8,814 nt of DNA from Flavobacterium sp. UBA807 (GTDB lineage Bacteria; Bacteroidota; Bacteroidia; Flavobacteriales; Flavobacteriaceae). The DNA lies in NCBI GenBank assembly GCA_002296885.1, contig DBIH01000188.1:1-8814 (forward strand). Reading direction: 5' to 3'. Under the pieces are notes generated by a model. The model saw only the letters and a list, made by a program, of their open reading frames with translations. It searched no databases and was not told the origin of the DNA. This document shows, one piece after another, positions 1-6,354 of the stretch. Numbering within the stretch: the stretch's first letter is position 1; each line of letters starts with the position of its first letter. Made by a program: the position numbers and the translations under genes.

Positions 1-956
1 CCCCAGTTACCCATGTTCAATGCTTTTTGCACTATAGTGGTATTAATACCGGCATTTTCGCTGATACGAACAAAGAAGGTACCGATAATAGAGAAAATGA
101 TACCAACACCGGCAATAATCATGGGTAACAGAATAGGGGCGTAACCGCCAAAATTATCTGTAGAAACTGTTTCCTGACCTAATACCATTGTTGCAAGTAC
201 AGTGGCCACATAAGAACCGAATAAGTCTGCACCCATACCAGCAACATCACCTACGTTATCTCCTACGTTATCGGCAATGGTTGCCGGGTTTCTTGGATCG
301 TCTTCGGGAATACCAGCTTCTACTTTACCCACCAGGTCTGCACCTACGTCGGCAGCTTTTGTATAAATACCACCACCAACACGTGCAAATAAAGCGATTG
401 ACTCAGCTCCAAGAGAGAAACCAGCCAAAGTCTCCAATACCATCGACATGTTTTCGTAGAATGGTTTTGCAGTATCGCTCATAAATTGATTTATGAAGAA
501 TAAAAAGAAAATACTCAATCCCAAAACTGCCAAACCAGCAACTCCAAGACCCATTACCGTTCCACCTCCGAATGACACATTCAAGGCTTGTGGCAAACTT
601 GTTTTAGCAGCCTGAGTTGTTCTAACGTTAGCTTTGGTTGCGATTCTCATTCCGATGTTTCCTGCTAAAGCAGAGAAGATTGCTCCAAAGATGAATGCTA
701 CAACAATCATCCAGTGAGAAGCTCCGGAAAATTTAGAAACTGCAAAAAGAGCGATAGAGGCAATTACTACGAATACAGCTAAGATTCTGTACTCTGCTTT
801 AAGGAATGCCATAGCTCCTTCCTGAATACTTTTTGAAATGCCTTGCATTTTTTCGTCTCCTGCGTCCTGTTTGTTAACCCATGCGGCTTTAATTCCCATG
901 AACGCCAGACCTAAGATTGCCATTACAACTGGCACATAAATCATGTATGATTCCAT
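1..956 (-). CDS. hppA: Membrane-bound ion-translocating pyrophosphatase, N-terminal part
   Basis: Integral inner-membrane enzyme that hydrolyses pyrophosphate and pumps H+ (or Na+) outward. The ATG is at 956-954; 318 codons are present and the C-terminal half or more runs off the window. Family motifs are unmistakable. The substrate loop [11 protein letters not shown] is at residues 203-213, followed by PEDDPRNPA (217-225), and the metal-binding triple DNVGDNVGD has Asp229, 233 and 237. GADLFGSY (242-249) contains the gate Asp244, and Arg192 lies in ARVGGG. Hydrophobic helices are visible near residues 5-22, 58-74, 82-103 and 134-155. Numbered against the mung-bean enzyme (offset about 50), the usual helix-6 gate glutamates are absent (Gly247, Ala251), while Glu185 sits in helix 5 (GAES). 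This matches my recollection of a divergent H+-pumping subgroup. The K+-dependence motif lies outside the window, so K+ dependence cannot be judged. Confidence 0.97.
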   Translation of the reverse strand, partial: MESYMIYVPVVMAILGLAFMGIKAAWVNKQDAGDEKMQGISKSIQEGAMAFLKAEYRILAVFVVIASIALFAVSKFSGASHWMIVVAFIFGAIFSALAGNIGMRIATKANVRTTQAAKTSLPQALNVSFGGGTVMGLGVAGLAVLGLSIFFLFFINQFMSDTAKPFYENMSMVLETLAGFSLGAESIALFARVGGGIYTKAADVGADLVGKVEAGIPEDDPRNPATIADNVGDNVGDVAGMGADLFGSYVATVLATMVLGQETVSTDNFGGYAPILLPMIIAGVGIIFSIIGTFFVRISENAGINTTIVQKALNMGNW

Positions 957-985
957 AAATTCTTTTATTATAATTTTATCGGTCG

Positions 986-993
986 CAAAAGTA
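986..993 (-). promoter_or_regulatory. hppA promoter, -7 box
   Basis: On the minus strand this reads TACTTTTG, a perfect match to the Bacteroidota -7 consensus TAnnTTTG. It lies about 30 bases upstream of the hppA ATG, giving a predicted leader of roughly 24 nt. No good TTG is found at the expected -33 distance, where the sequence is T-rich, so the assignment rests on the -7 box and its position. Confidence 0.6.
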
Positions 994-1085
994 ACAAAAC
1001 TTTAACAAATAAAAAGAATTAATTTGCGAATGTTTTAATGTGGCTTTAGTGCTTATTTTCATTGATTTATTTAACCGTAAAACTC

Positions 1086-1115
1086 TTGCTTACTGATTCA
1101 AAAAAACTATTTTTG
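1086..1115 (+). promoter_or_regulatory. Promoter of the GT2 glycosyltransferase
   Basis: TTG at 1086-1088, a 19-base spacer, then TATTTTTG at 1108-1115. This fits the Bacteroidota housekeeping promoter TTG-N19-TAnnTTTG fully. The expected start site near 1121-1123 leaves a leader of only about 10 nt before the ATG at 1133. Confidence 0.75.
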
Positions 1116-1132
1116 GGAATATTTATCATTCA

Positions 1133-1852
1133 ATGGAAATCAAAAAACTTTCTATAATCATTCCCTGCTTTAACGAAGGTCCGACTATTCATAAAATATT
1201 GGACAAAGTAAAAGCAGTTTCGCTTATTGGTGCTATTGAAAAAGAAATCATCATTGTAAATGACTGCAGCACCGATGATACCAGTCGAAGTGTCTATAAT
1301 TATATTGAGAATAATCCTTCACTAAATATTGTATTCATTGAACATGATAAAAATAAAGGAAAAGGTGCCGCAATACATACCGGAATAAAAGTTGCATCGG
1401 GAGAAGTTATCGTAATTCAGGATGCCGATTTGGAATATGATCCGCAGGAATACAATATCCTTTTAAAACCAATGACAGACGGTGTTGCCGATGTTGTTTA
1501 TGGGAGCCGCTTTATGGGCGGGAATGCGCATCGAATCCTTTTCTTTTGGCACAGTATCGGAAACAAATTCCTGACATTTCTAAGCAATATGTTTTCCAAT
1601 CTGAACTTAACGGATATGGAAACCTGTTATAAAATGTTTCGTTCCGATGTTTTGAAATCGATAAAACTAAAAGAAAAGCGTTTTGGTTTTGAACCGGAAG
1701 TTACACAAAAAGTGGCACGTATTCCAAAAATCAGGATTTACGAAGTTGGGATTAGTTATTATGGGAGAACATTTGACGAAGGCAAGAAAATTAACTGGAA
1801 AGATGGTTTTCATGCCATTTACTGCATTCTAAGATACGGCATTTTTAAGTAA
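1133..1852 (+). CDS. GT2 family glycosyltransferase (polyprenyl-phosphate type)
   Basis: A 239-residue GT-A fold glycosyltransferase resembling dolichol-phosphate mannosyl and glucosyl transferases. By family it would move a sugar from a nucleotide donor to a lipid-phosphate carrier on the cytoplasmic face of the membrane; the actual sugar cannot be read from the sequence. The N-terminal strand and loop SIIIPCFNEG (residues 7-16) and NDCSTDDT (43-50) form the nucleotide-binding part. DADLEYDP (97-104) is the metal-binding DXD region. GSRF (124-127), DMETCYKMF (161-169) and RFGFEPEVT (183-191) are typical of the acceptor and catalytic region. There is no transmembrane tail, so it is the short soluble or peripheral form. 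It has its own promoter and converges on the glycosylase gene with a one-base gap, leaving no room for a dedicated terminator. Confidence 0.9.
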   Translation: MEIKKLSIIIPCFNEGPTIHKILDKVKAVSLIGAIEKEIIIVNDCSTDDTSRSVYNYIENNPSLNIVFIEHDKNKGKGAAIHTGIKVASGEVIVIQDADLEYDPQEYNILLKPMTDGVADVVYGSRFMGGNAHRILFFWHSIGNKFLTFLSNMFSNLNLTDMETCYKMFRSDVLKSIKLKEKRFGFEPEVTQKVARIPKIRIYEVGISYYGRTFDEGKKINWKDGFHAIYCILRYGIFK

Positions 1853-1853
1853 T

Positions 1854-2453
1854 CTAAGCAAAAGGTTTTCGGTTGCGTTTTTCCAAATAATGATGCCAAA
1901 GAATAAACGTAGCCATAGTTCTGAAAGGTTTCCAATTTTCTGAAAGTTGTTCCATCTCTTCTTTGGTATGAACATCAAACAATTCCTTAATCGTATTCAC
2001 AACGGCTATATCGCCAAGCGGAATAATATCGGGCGATTGAAGTGCAAACATCAAATACACATCGATGGTCCAGTGCCCGATTTCTTTTAACTGAATGAGT
2101 TCATTTCTTACCTCCTCAGCAGATTTTAAAACAAAACTTTCAAGATTTAAATCTGCCAAAACAGCATTTGCCAAAGTTTTTAAATAAAGGCTTTTTTGCC
2201 GGCTGACACCACAGCTTCTTAAATCTTCATCCGAAATATTGCTTATAGTTTCGGGAGTAACTTCGCCCAAATGGTTTTCTATTTTTAGAAAAGTGGCTTT
2301 TGCCGAATCGATGGAAACCTGCTGCTCCAAAATCAGTTTGCACAAAGTGACAAAACCCGGCGGTCTTGACGGAATATAAAAACTGCCATATTGCTGATGG
2401 AGGTTTTTGAAAACCGGTTCTTTTTCAACAAGGAATGAAATTGCCTCTTTCAT
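1854..2453 (-). CDS. AlkA-type DNA-3-methyladenine glycosylase (HhH-GPD)
   Basis: Base-excision repair enzyme that removes alkylated purines from DNA. At 199 residues it is shorter than E. coli AlkA and lacks that protein's N-terminal domain, keeping only the HhH-GPD core. The helix-hairpin-helix is in residues 119-137 (LKEIGHW followed by TIDVYLMFAL). The family's catalytic aspartate is best matched by Asp148 in PLGDIAV. The ILEQQVS segment (41-47) and WKPFRTMATFILWHH (174-188) are further family hallmarks. The start is 2 bp after the stop codon of the outer-membrane protein gene, so it is probably translated from the same mRNA, perhaps by coupling. I see no separate promoter. The substrate range (3-methyladenine, other alkyl adducts) is inferred from the family. 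No gene symbol is given because several paralogues may exist. Confidence 0.9.
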   Translation of the reverse strand: MKEAISFLVEKEPVFKNLHQQYGSFYIPSRPPGFVTLCKLILEQQVSIDSAKATFLKIENHLGEVTPETISNISDEDLRSCGVSRQKSLYLKTLANAVLADLNLESFVLKSAEEVRNELIQLKEIGHWTIDVYLMFALQSPDIIPLGDIAVVNTIKELFDVHTKEEMEQLSENWKPFRTMATFILWHHYLEKRNRKPFA

Positions 2454-2455
2454 TT

Positions 2456-4939
2456 TTAAAAATAGAAGCCAAACTCTCCTTTGATGGTAAAGTTACTTGC
2501 CCCGGGCAAATCCCTGTAGTCACCTCTCCAAGCAAAATCAAGGCGGAATACTTTAAAAATATTTCCAATTCCAGCATTGTATTCCCAATAAGGTCTTTCG
2601 GGAGCCTTGTATATAAGGCCTGAAGCATTGATGGCTCTATTTTCATCTGAGACTGTTCCGTAGATACCTTTTACACCGATAATTTCTCTCAGATTCAGTT
2701 TTCTTAAACCGGGAATTCGGGCAAATATTTTTCCGTTAAAGTTGTGTTCCCATTTGAAAGTTGCATAAGAATCGGCAACAAATTCATAGAAATTAAGATT
2801 ACTGAATGTATTTTCGATAATAAAAGGCGTTTGATTTCCCGGAACAACACTCATCAATCCAAGTGGAATCTGTCCATAGGTTTTTCCCAGTTCCATTGTA
2901 AAATTTGAACGCCCGATAGCACCAATAATAATCGGCTGTTTGTAATATAACTGAATTTTGTGATAATCAAAGTCGCTATTGATAAATCCTTTTATTCCCT
3001 GGCTGTAATTCACAAAAATGCGGCTGTATGGCGCATCAATATCACGTCTTTCAACACCATAACCAATAGTCTTTTTGTTTGGCGTATAGCGAATCTGGAA
3101 ATTGATTTCGGATTGTTTTACATCACTTCTTGTCGTGGTAAAAGTATTGTCGGTATAATAATCGAGGCTAAAAGTGTCCGAAGCCGATTCTAATGTTCGA
3201 TATGAAAACCCAAGCTGGAAAATCATGTTTTTAATCGGTTCTATTTCGGCAGCCAAAGTGCTTAGGTTGATATTGGTCAGCTTACCGTTGGAGCCCGTTG
3301 TAAACAGTGCCGACGAGGCATAACTTCTCCCCAAGACATCATTGGTCGAAGTCAGACTGGCACCAATTTGTTCTACGTCGCGCCTGTTTCCTCCTGAAAT
3401 TATAATACGGTTTGTTTTGTCGATCATCCATTTTCCGGAAGCACCATATTTAAATTTGTTGTCTTTAAATCCGTAAGCGGTGTATCCTTCTAATCGCCAT
3501 AAATCATTTGGCCCAAAATAGGTTCTTCCTCCGGTTCTAAGTCGGATTCCTTCCACATCATTATTACCGATGGTTGAGAAAATCGGACCATAATCAAAAT
3601 GGCCAAACTGGATATAGCCGCTTCCCAAAATGGAAACCAGATTATAGATGTGCTTGAATTTCTTGACCGTTTTTAGCGTATCGATCATCTTATAGATTTT
3701 CTTTTCGTCTTTGTTTAGGCTTTCAAACCGGTTTTCTTCCCAATATTCATCTGATTTGTTGAAGACTGTATTATCTATATAATTAACTTCTTCCTTATAA
3801 AATTTCTCAGGTTTCTTTTCATCAAACTTAAAGTTCTTGTAAAGTGTTGTTCTTTTGCCGTAAACACCTTTTGATTCTTCTTTCTTTCTCAACGCAAAGT
3901 CAGACATCATGTAATCTCGTGTCGGAAGGAAAACAGAATCGTTCAACACCTCAAATTCCTGCTCCAAATAAATGTCTTTTACCCAATTGATGTTGGCGCT
4001 TTTGGTAATTGCCATATTTATTTTCTTGATGGCAAATGTGCTGTCGTTTACCCAAAAATCGCCTTTGAAAGTCAATTCGTTTTTACGTCTTGGATAGAAT
4101 ACAATATTATAACATAATTTGTTATCAATTACCGCAGTATCAGCCAAAACATAGTTGTAAACATCTATTCCTGTTCGTGATAACGGACTGGTGAAGCTCT
4201 TGTCGAAGAAGTATAGATAGTTGTCGTAGATGTCGAAATCATTATACAAATCCTTGATGAAGTTGTTGACTCCTTCGCCGCTTCCCAATCCTGAATTTTT
4301 ATTGGCTTTCAGGATTTCCTTTTTTTTCTTCATTTCATTATCACCATACACATCAGACAGCGATTCGTTGATGAAAATTGGCAGATAGGTTTTTCCGGTT
4401 ACTTTAGAAGTATCAATATTTTTGAAGACGAATTCCATGCCTTTGAAAATCTTATTTTTCATGAAAGCACTATCGATAGTGTTCATGTCAAATTCGACCT
4501 TCTCGTATTTTTCATATTGATATTGCTTGAACATTTTGAGTCCGTTTTTCCTTCTTCTTTCCCAGATTTTTCGAAGAATATCTAAAGCCGGATTATTCTT
4601 TTTAGATGTTTTTCCTGCATAAATTTTGACTTCCTTCAAAGCATTGCCTTCAGTCAGTACTACTTTAAAATCATAATTCACCTGTTTCGGCAGGTTCACG
4701 ATTTTGTCCGGAAAACCAACAAATGATACTACCAATTGTGTATAGGTTTCAGGTGATTCGATGTAAAACCGTCCATCTTCATTAGAAACAACTCCGGTAT
4801 TTGAACCTTTAAAAACAACGTTCGCATAAGGAATTGGCTGATTAGAATTGTCAACCACAATACCGCTCACTTTGGTTTGAGCAATAGCTGAATTGGCGAA
4901 AGCCAAAAATAAAATCAGAAGCGTAATTATCTTTTTCAT
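2456..4939 (-). CDS. DUF5686 outer-membrane protein with carboxypeptidase-regulatory-like domain
   Basis: A large predicted outer-membrane beta-barrel protein of 827 residues, function unknown. The chosen start is the Met at 4939-4937, which opens a classic signal peptide: MKK, a hydrophobic core, then AIA-Q with cleavage near residue 20. A start 21 bases further upstream (4960) is open but would put acidic and aromatic residues before the signal and begin inside a terminator hairpin. Residues about 23-96 form a CarboxypepD_reg-like beta-sandwich (GIVVDNSNQPIPYANV, then VSFVGF near 71-76), as in TonB-dependent receptors. No TonB plug follows. The DUF5686 hallmark NPALDILRKIWERRRKNG (116-133) comes next. 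The C-terminal half alternates aromatic and polar strands and ends in a terminal Phe (GEFGFYF), as expected for barrel insertion by the BAM complex. It is probably co-transcribed with the downstream DNA glycosylase gene. Confidence 0.88.
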   Translation of the reverse strand: MKKIITLLILFLAFANSAIAQTKVSGIVVDNSNQPIPYANVVFKGSNTGVVSNEDGRFYIESPETYTQLVVSFVGFPDKIVNLPKQVNYDFKVVLTEGNALKEVKIYAGKTSKKNNPALDILRKIWERRRKNGLKMFKQYQYEKYEKVEFDMNTIDSAFMKNKIFKGMEFVFKNIDTSKVTGKTYLPIFINESLSDVYGDNEMKKKKEILKANKNSGLGSGEGVNNFIKDLYNDFDIYDNYLYFFDKSFTSPLSRTGIDVYNYVLADTAVIDNKLCYNIVFYPRRKNELTFKGDFWVNDSTFAIKKINMAITKSANINWVKDIYLEQEFEVLNDSVFLPTRDYMMSDFALRKKEESKGVYGKRTTLYKNFKFDEKKPEKFYKEEVNYIDNTVFNKSDEYWEENRFESLNKDEKKIYKMIDTLKTVKKFKHIYNLVSILGSGYIQFGHFDYGPIFSTIGNNDVEGIRLRTGGRTYFGPNDLWRLEGYTAYGFKDNKFKYGASGKWMIDKTNRIIISGGNRRDVEQIGASLTSTNDVLGRSYASSALFTTGSNGKLTNINLSTLAAEIEPIKNMIFQLGFSYRTLESASDTFSLDYYTDNTFTTTRSDVKQSEINFQIRYTPNKKTIGYGVERRDIDAPYSRIFVNYSQGIKGFINSDFDYHKIQLYYKQPIIIGAIGRSNFTMELGKTYGQIPLGLMSVVPGNQTPFIIENTFSNLNFYEFVADSYATFKWEHNFNGKIFARIPGLRKLNLREIIGVKGIYGTVSDENRAINASGLIYKAPERPYWEYNAGIGNIFKVFRLDFAWRGDYRDLPGASNFTIKGEFGFYF

Positions 4940-4942
4940 AGC

Positions 4943-4977
4943 AAAAAAAAACTCCATCAAAGTAAGTTTGATGAAGT
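4943..4977 (-). terminator. Rho-independent terminator of the pyruvate dehydrogenase beta gene
   Basis: On the minus strand an 11-bp stem (arms 4977-4967 and 4961-4951, with one G-U pair) closes a 5-base loop and is followed at once by eight further T residues (4950-4943). It lies about 110 bases past the stop codon of the E1-beta gene and would end that transcript. The T run finishes only a few bases before the outer-membrane protein start codon. Confidence 0.8.
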
Positions 4978-4979
4978 TT

Positions 4980-5010
4980 CAAATATAGGTTGTTTTAGAT
5001 TGTCAGACAA
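4980..5010 (-). promoter_or_regulatory. Promoter of the outer-membrane protein-glycosylase operon
   Basis: On the minus strand: TTG (5010-5008), a 20-base spacer, then TATATTTG (4987-4980), a full match to the Bacteroidota -7 box. The predicted start site, near 4973-4975, falls inside the upstream arm of the terminator hairpin. The new transcript would therefore lack the outer base pairs of that hairpin. Confidence 0.65.
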
Positions 5011-5056
5011 ATTAGATTTTAGACTTCATAGATTTAAAATAACCATCTTAGTATAA

Positions 5057-5092
5057 TCTATCTAAGCAGTCTAAGCCAGTCTAATAATCTAT
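5057..5092. repeat. Degenerate TCTAAG short tandem repeat
   Basis: Immediately after the E1-beta stop codon the plus strand carries TCTAAGCAG, TCTAAGCCAG and TCTAATAA in tandem (5061 onward), flanked by further TCTA units. Related TTAGA and TCTAA words continue to about 5035 and 5010. It looks like a decayed short tandem repeat. No function is evident. Confidence 0.5.
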
Positions 5093-6066
5093 TTGTATGT
5101 TACTTTTTTCACTGCTTTGATAACATCTTCAGCGTTTGGCAACCATTCTTTTAAAAGTGTTGGCGAATAAGGTGCAGGTGTATCGGCAGTAGTAATTCTT
5201 TGTACCGGCGCATCCAAATAATCAAAAGCACGTTCCTGAACCATATAGGTAATTTCAGAAGCTACACTTGCAAATGGCCAAGCTTCTTCGAGAACCACCA
5301 ATCGGTTTGTTTTTTTAACTGAATTGATAATCGCATCATAATCCATTGGGCGAACCGTTCTCAAATCGATGATTTCACAAGAGATTCCTTCTTTAGCTAA
5401 TTCGTCTGCCGCAATGAATGCTTCTTTGATGATTTTACCAAACGATACAATCGTCACATCAGTTCCGGCTCTTTTGATATCGGCAACTCCTAACGGAAGT
5501 GTGTATTCTTCTTCCGGAATTTCTCCTTTGTCGCCATACATCTGCTCCGATTCCATGAAAATAACCGGATCGTTATCACGGATTGCCGATTTCAATAATC
5601 CTTTAGCATCATATGGTGTAGAAGGAACTACAACTTTCAAGCCCGGTGTGTTCGCAAACCAGTTTTCAAAAGCCTGTGAATGCGTTGCTCCTAATTGCCC
5701 GGCAGAAGCTGTTGGTCCGCGGAAAACCATTGGCATAGGGAATTGTCCGGCAGACATCTGGCGCATCTTGGCAGCGTTATTTATAATTTGGTCAATTCCA
5801 ACTAATGAGAAATTGAACGTCATGTATTCTACAATCGGGCGGCATCCATTCATCGCTGAACCTACTGCAATTCCGGCAAAACCAAGCTCTGCAATTGGCG
5901 TATCGATTACTCTTTTTGGTCCAAATTCATCAAGCATTCCTTTCGAAGCCTTGTAAGCTCCATTATATTCCGCAACTTCTTCACCCATTAAATACACCGA
6001 TTCATCACGGCGCATTTCTTCACTCATCGCTTCGGCAATTGCTTCTCTAAATTGTATCGTTCTCAT
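5089..6066 (-). CDS. pdhB: Pyruvate dehydrogenase E1 component, beta subunit
   Basis: Beta chain of the thiamine-diphosphate-dependent E1 of the pyruvate dehydrogenase complex, which with the alpha chain decarboxylates pyruvate and acetylates lipoyl-E2. The 325 residues match the full family length. The N-terminal pyrimidine-binding domain contains LMGEEVAEYNGAY (26-38), whose glutamates (29/30) include the one that activates the cofactor. PIAELGFAG (57-65), RGPTASAGQLGATHSQ (116-131, with the conserved active-site-loop His129) and EQMYG (174-178) follow. The C-terminal transketolase-like domain carries IIDLRTVRPMD (232-242) and VLEEAWPFASVASE (258-271). Tight similarity favours pyruvate over branched-chain substrates, though a branched-chain or acetoin E1-beta cannot be excluded by eye. 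No alpha subunit or E2 gene adjoins it. With its own -7 box and terminator it appears to be monocistronic. Its leader contains an extragenic palindrome. Confidence 0.93.
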   Translation of the reverse strand: MRTIQFREAIAEAMSEEMRRDESVYLMGEEVAEYNGAYKASKGMLDEFGPKRVIDTPIAELGFAGIAVGSAMNGCRPIVEYMTFNFSLVGIDQIINNAAKMRQMSAGQFPMPMVFRGPTASAGQLGATHSQAFENWFANTPGLKVVVPSTPYDAKGLLKSAIRDNDPVIFMESEQMYGDKGEIPEEEYTLPLGVADIKRAGTDVTIVSFGKIIKEAFIAADELAKEGISCEIIDLRTVRPMDYDAIINSVKKTNRLVVLEEAWPFASVASEITYMVQERAFDYLDAPVQRITTADTPAPYSPTLLKEWLPNAEDVIKAVKKVTYK

Positions 6067-6084
6067 AATTTTTATATTATATTT

Positions 6085-6110
6085 TGTCTTCCCGAGCGCA
6101 GTCGAGGAAA
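6085..6110. repeat. Extragenic palindromic (REP-like) unit, CGAGCGCAGTCGA type
   Basis: A GC-rich island in AT-rich spacer. Short complementary arms TTCC (6089-6092) and GGAA (6106-6109) flank the core CGAGCGCAGTCGA (6093-6105). From memory, a closely similar core, GAGCGCAGTCGA between complementary arms, is scattered through many Bacteroidota intergenic regions. It falls between the predicted start site and the start codon of the E1-beta gene, so it should be in that mRNA's leader. Confidence 0.6.
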
Positions 6111-6121
6111 ATTTCGAAAGG

Positions 6122-6129
6122 CAAAAATA
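6122..6129 (-). promoter_or_regulatory. pdhB promoter, -7 box
   Basis: On the minus strand this reads TATTTTTG, a perfect TAnnTTTG box, about 56 bases upstream of the E1-beta ATG. The -33 region is AT-rich without a clear TTG. The predicted leader is roughly 49 nt and would include the palindromic unit at 6085-6110. Confidence 0.55.
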
Positions 6130-6170
6130 AATATTTTATGTCAGTTAAATGCATAAATCAGTTTAAATTT

Positions 6171-6250
6171 TAGGAGCTTTTTCCTGCTATCCGCTGTATC
6201 TTTTTCTCACTAAAGAAGTGAGAAAAAGGATGCCGCTTCTATCAGGGCTA
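6171..6250. repeat. Structured extragenic element (long-hairpin form)
   Basis: An 80-bp element between the divergent E1-beta and etfB genes. Its centre is a perfect 10-bp hairpin: TTTTTCTCAC (6201-6210), a 7-base loop, GTGAGAAAAA (6218-6227). Outer pairing is AGC plus CCTG (6175-6177, 6183-6186) with CAGG plus GCT (6243-6249), leaving a T5 bulge. Between them are imperfect direct copies, CCGCTGTATC (6191-6200) and CCGCTTCTATC (6233-6243). There is no T run after the hairpin, so it is not a simple terminator. It shares words with the reverse complement of the element at 7110-7174. I recall similar sequences in Flavobacteriaceae spacers. Confidence 0.65.
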
Positions 6251-6278
6251 CGAAATCGATGTAATACTTAAAAAATAT

Positions 6279-6290
6279 TATGCGCGCATA
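6279..6290. promoter_or_regulatory. Perfect 12-bp palindrome, candidate operator of etfB
   Basis: TATGCGCGCATA is a perfect palindrome, with weaker pairing extending to about 6275 and 6294. It lies just upstream of where the -33 region of the etfB promoter would be, in otherwise AT-rich DNA, and is flanked by two copies of AAAATATTA (6272-6280 and 6302-6310). Position and symmetry suggest a binding site for a dimeric regulator. The regulator is unknown. Confidence 0.4.
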
Positions 6291-6313
6291 GTATATTATT
6301 CAAAATATTATTC

Positions 6314-6321
6314 TAATTTTG
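6314..6321 (+). promoter_or_regulatory. etfBA promoter, -7 box
   Basis: TAATTTTG matches TAnnTTTG fully. The predicted start near 6328 supports the etfB start codon at 6355 (about 27 nt leader) and argues against the upstream in-frame ATG at 6319, which would not be transcribed. No TTG is present at -33, which could mean activator dependence. Confidence 0.6.
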
Positions 6322-6354
6322 TGCATCAAATTTTTCAACAAACACTCAATACTT

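Noticed and set aside
188..484. 98-codon open frame on the plus strand
   Set aside because: It lies antisense to the highly conserved pyrophosphatase motifs and its translation is low-complexity (Leu, Arg, Gln, His rich) with no domain-like pattern.
4940..4960. Upstream ATG codons extending the outer-membrane protein by 7 residues
   Set aside because: The extension would precede a normal Lys-Lys signal peptide and start within the terminator stem and T run.
5057..5092. Possible CRISPR array
   Set aside because: Units are only 9-10 bases, in tandem without unique spacers, and no cas genes are present.
5369..5956. 195-codon open frame on the plus strand, antisense to pdhB
   Set aside because: It is long, but the minus strand encodes a complete E1-beta with all motifs, and antisense openness follows from its codon use. 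There is no promoter and no recognisable domain.
6201..6227. Hairpin read as a terminator for either neighbour
   Set aside because: Both flanking genes point away from it, and no T run follows the stem on either strand.
6319..6354. Upstream ATG extending etfB by 12 residues
   Set aside because: It overlaps the TAATTTTG box, so it should not be in the mRNA, and it precedes the canonical MKILVC N-terminus.
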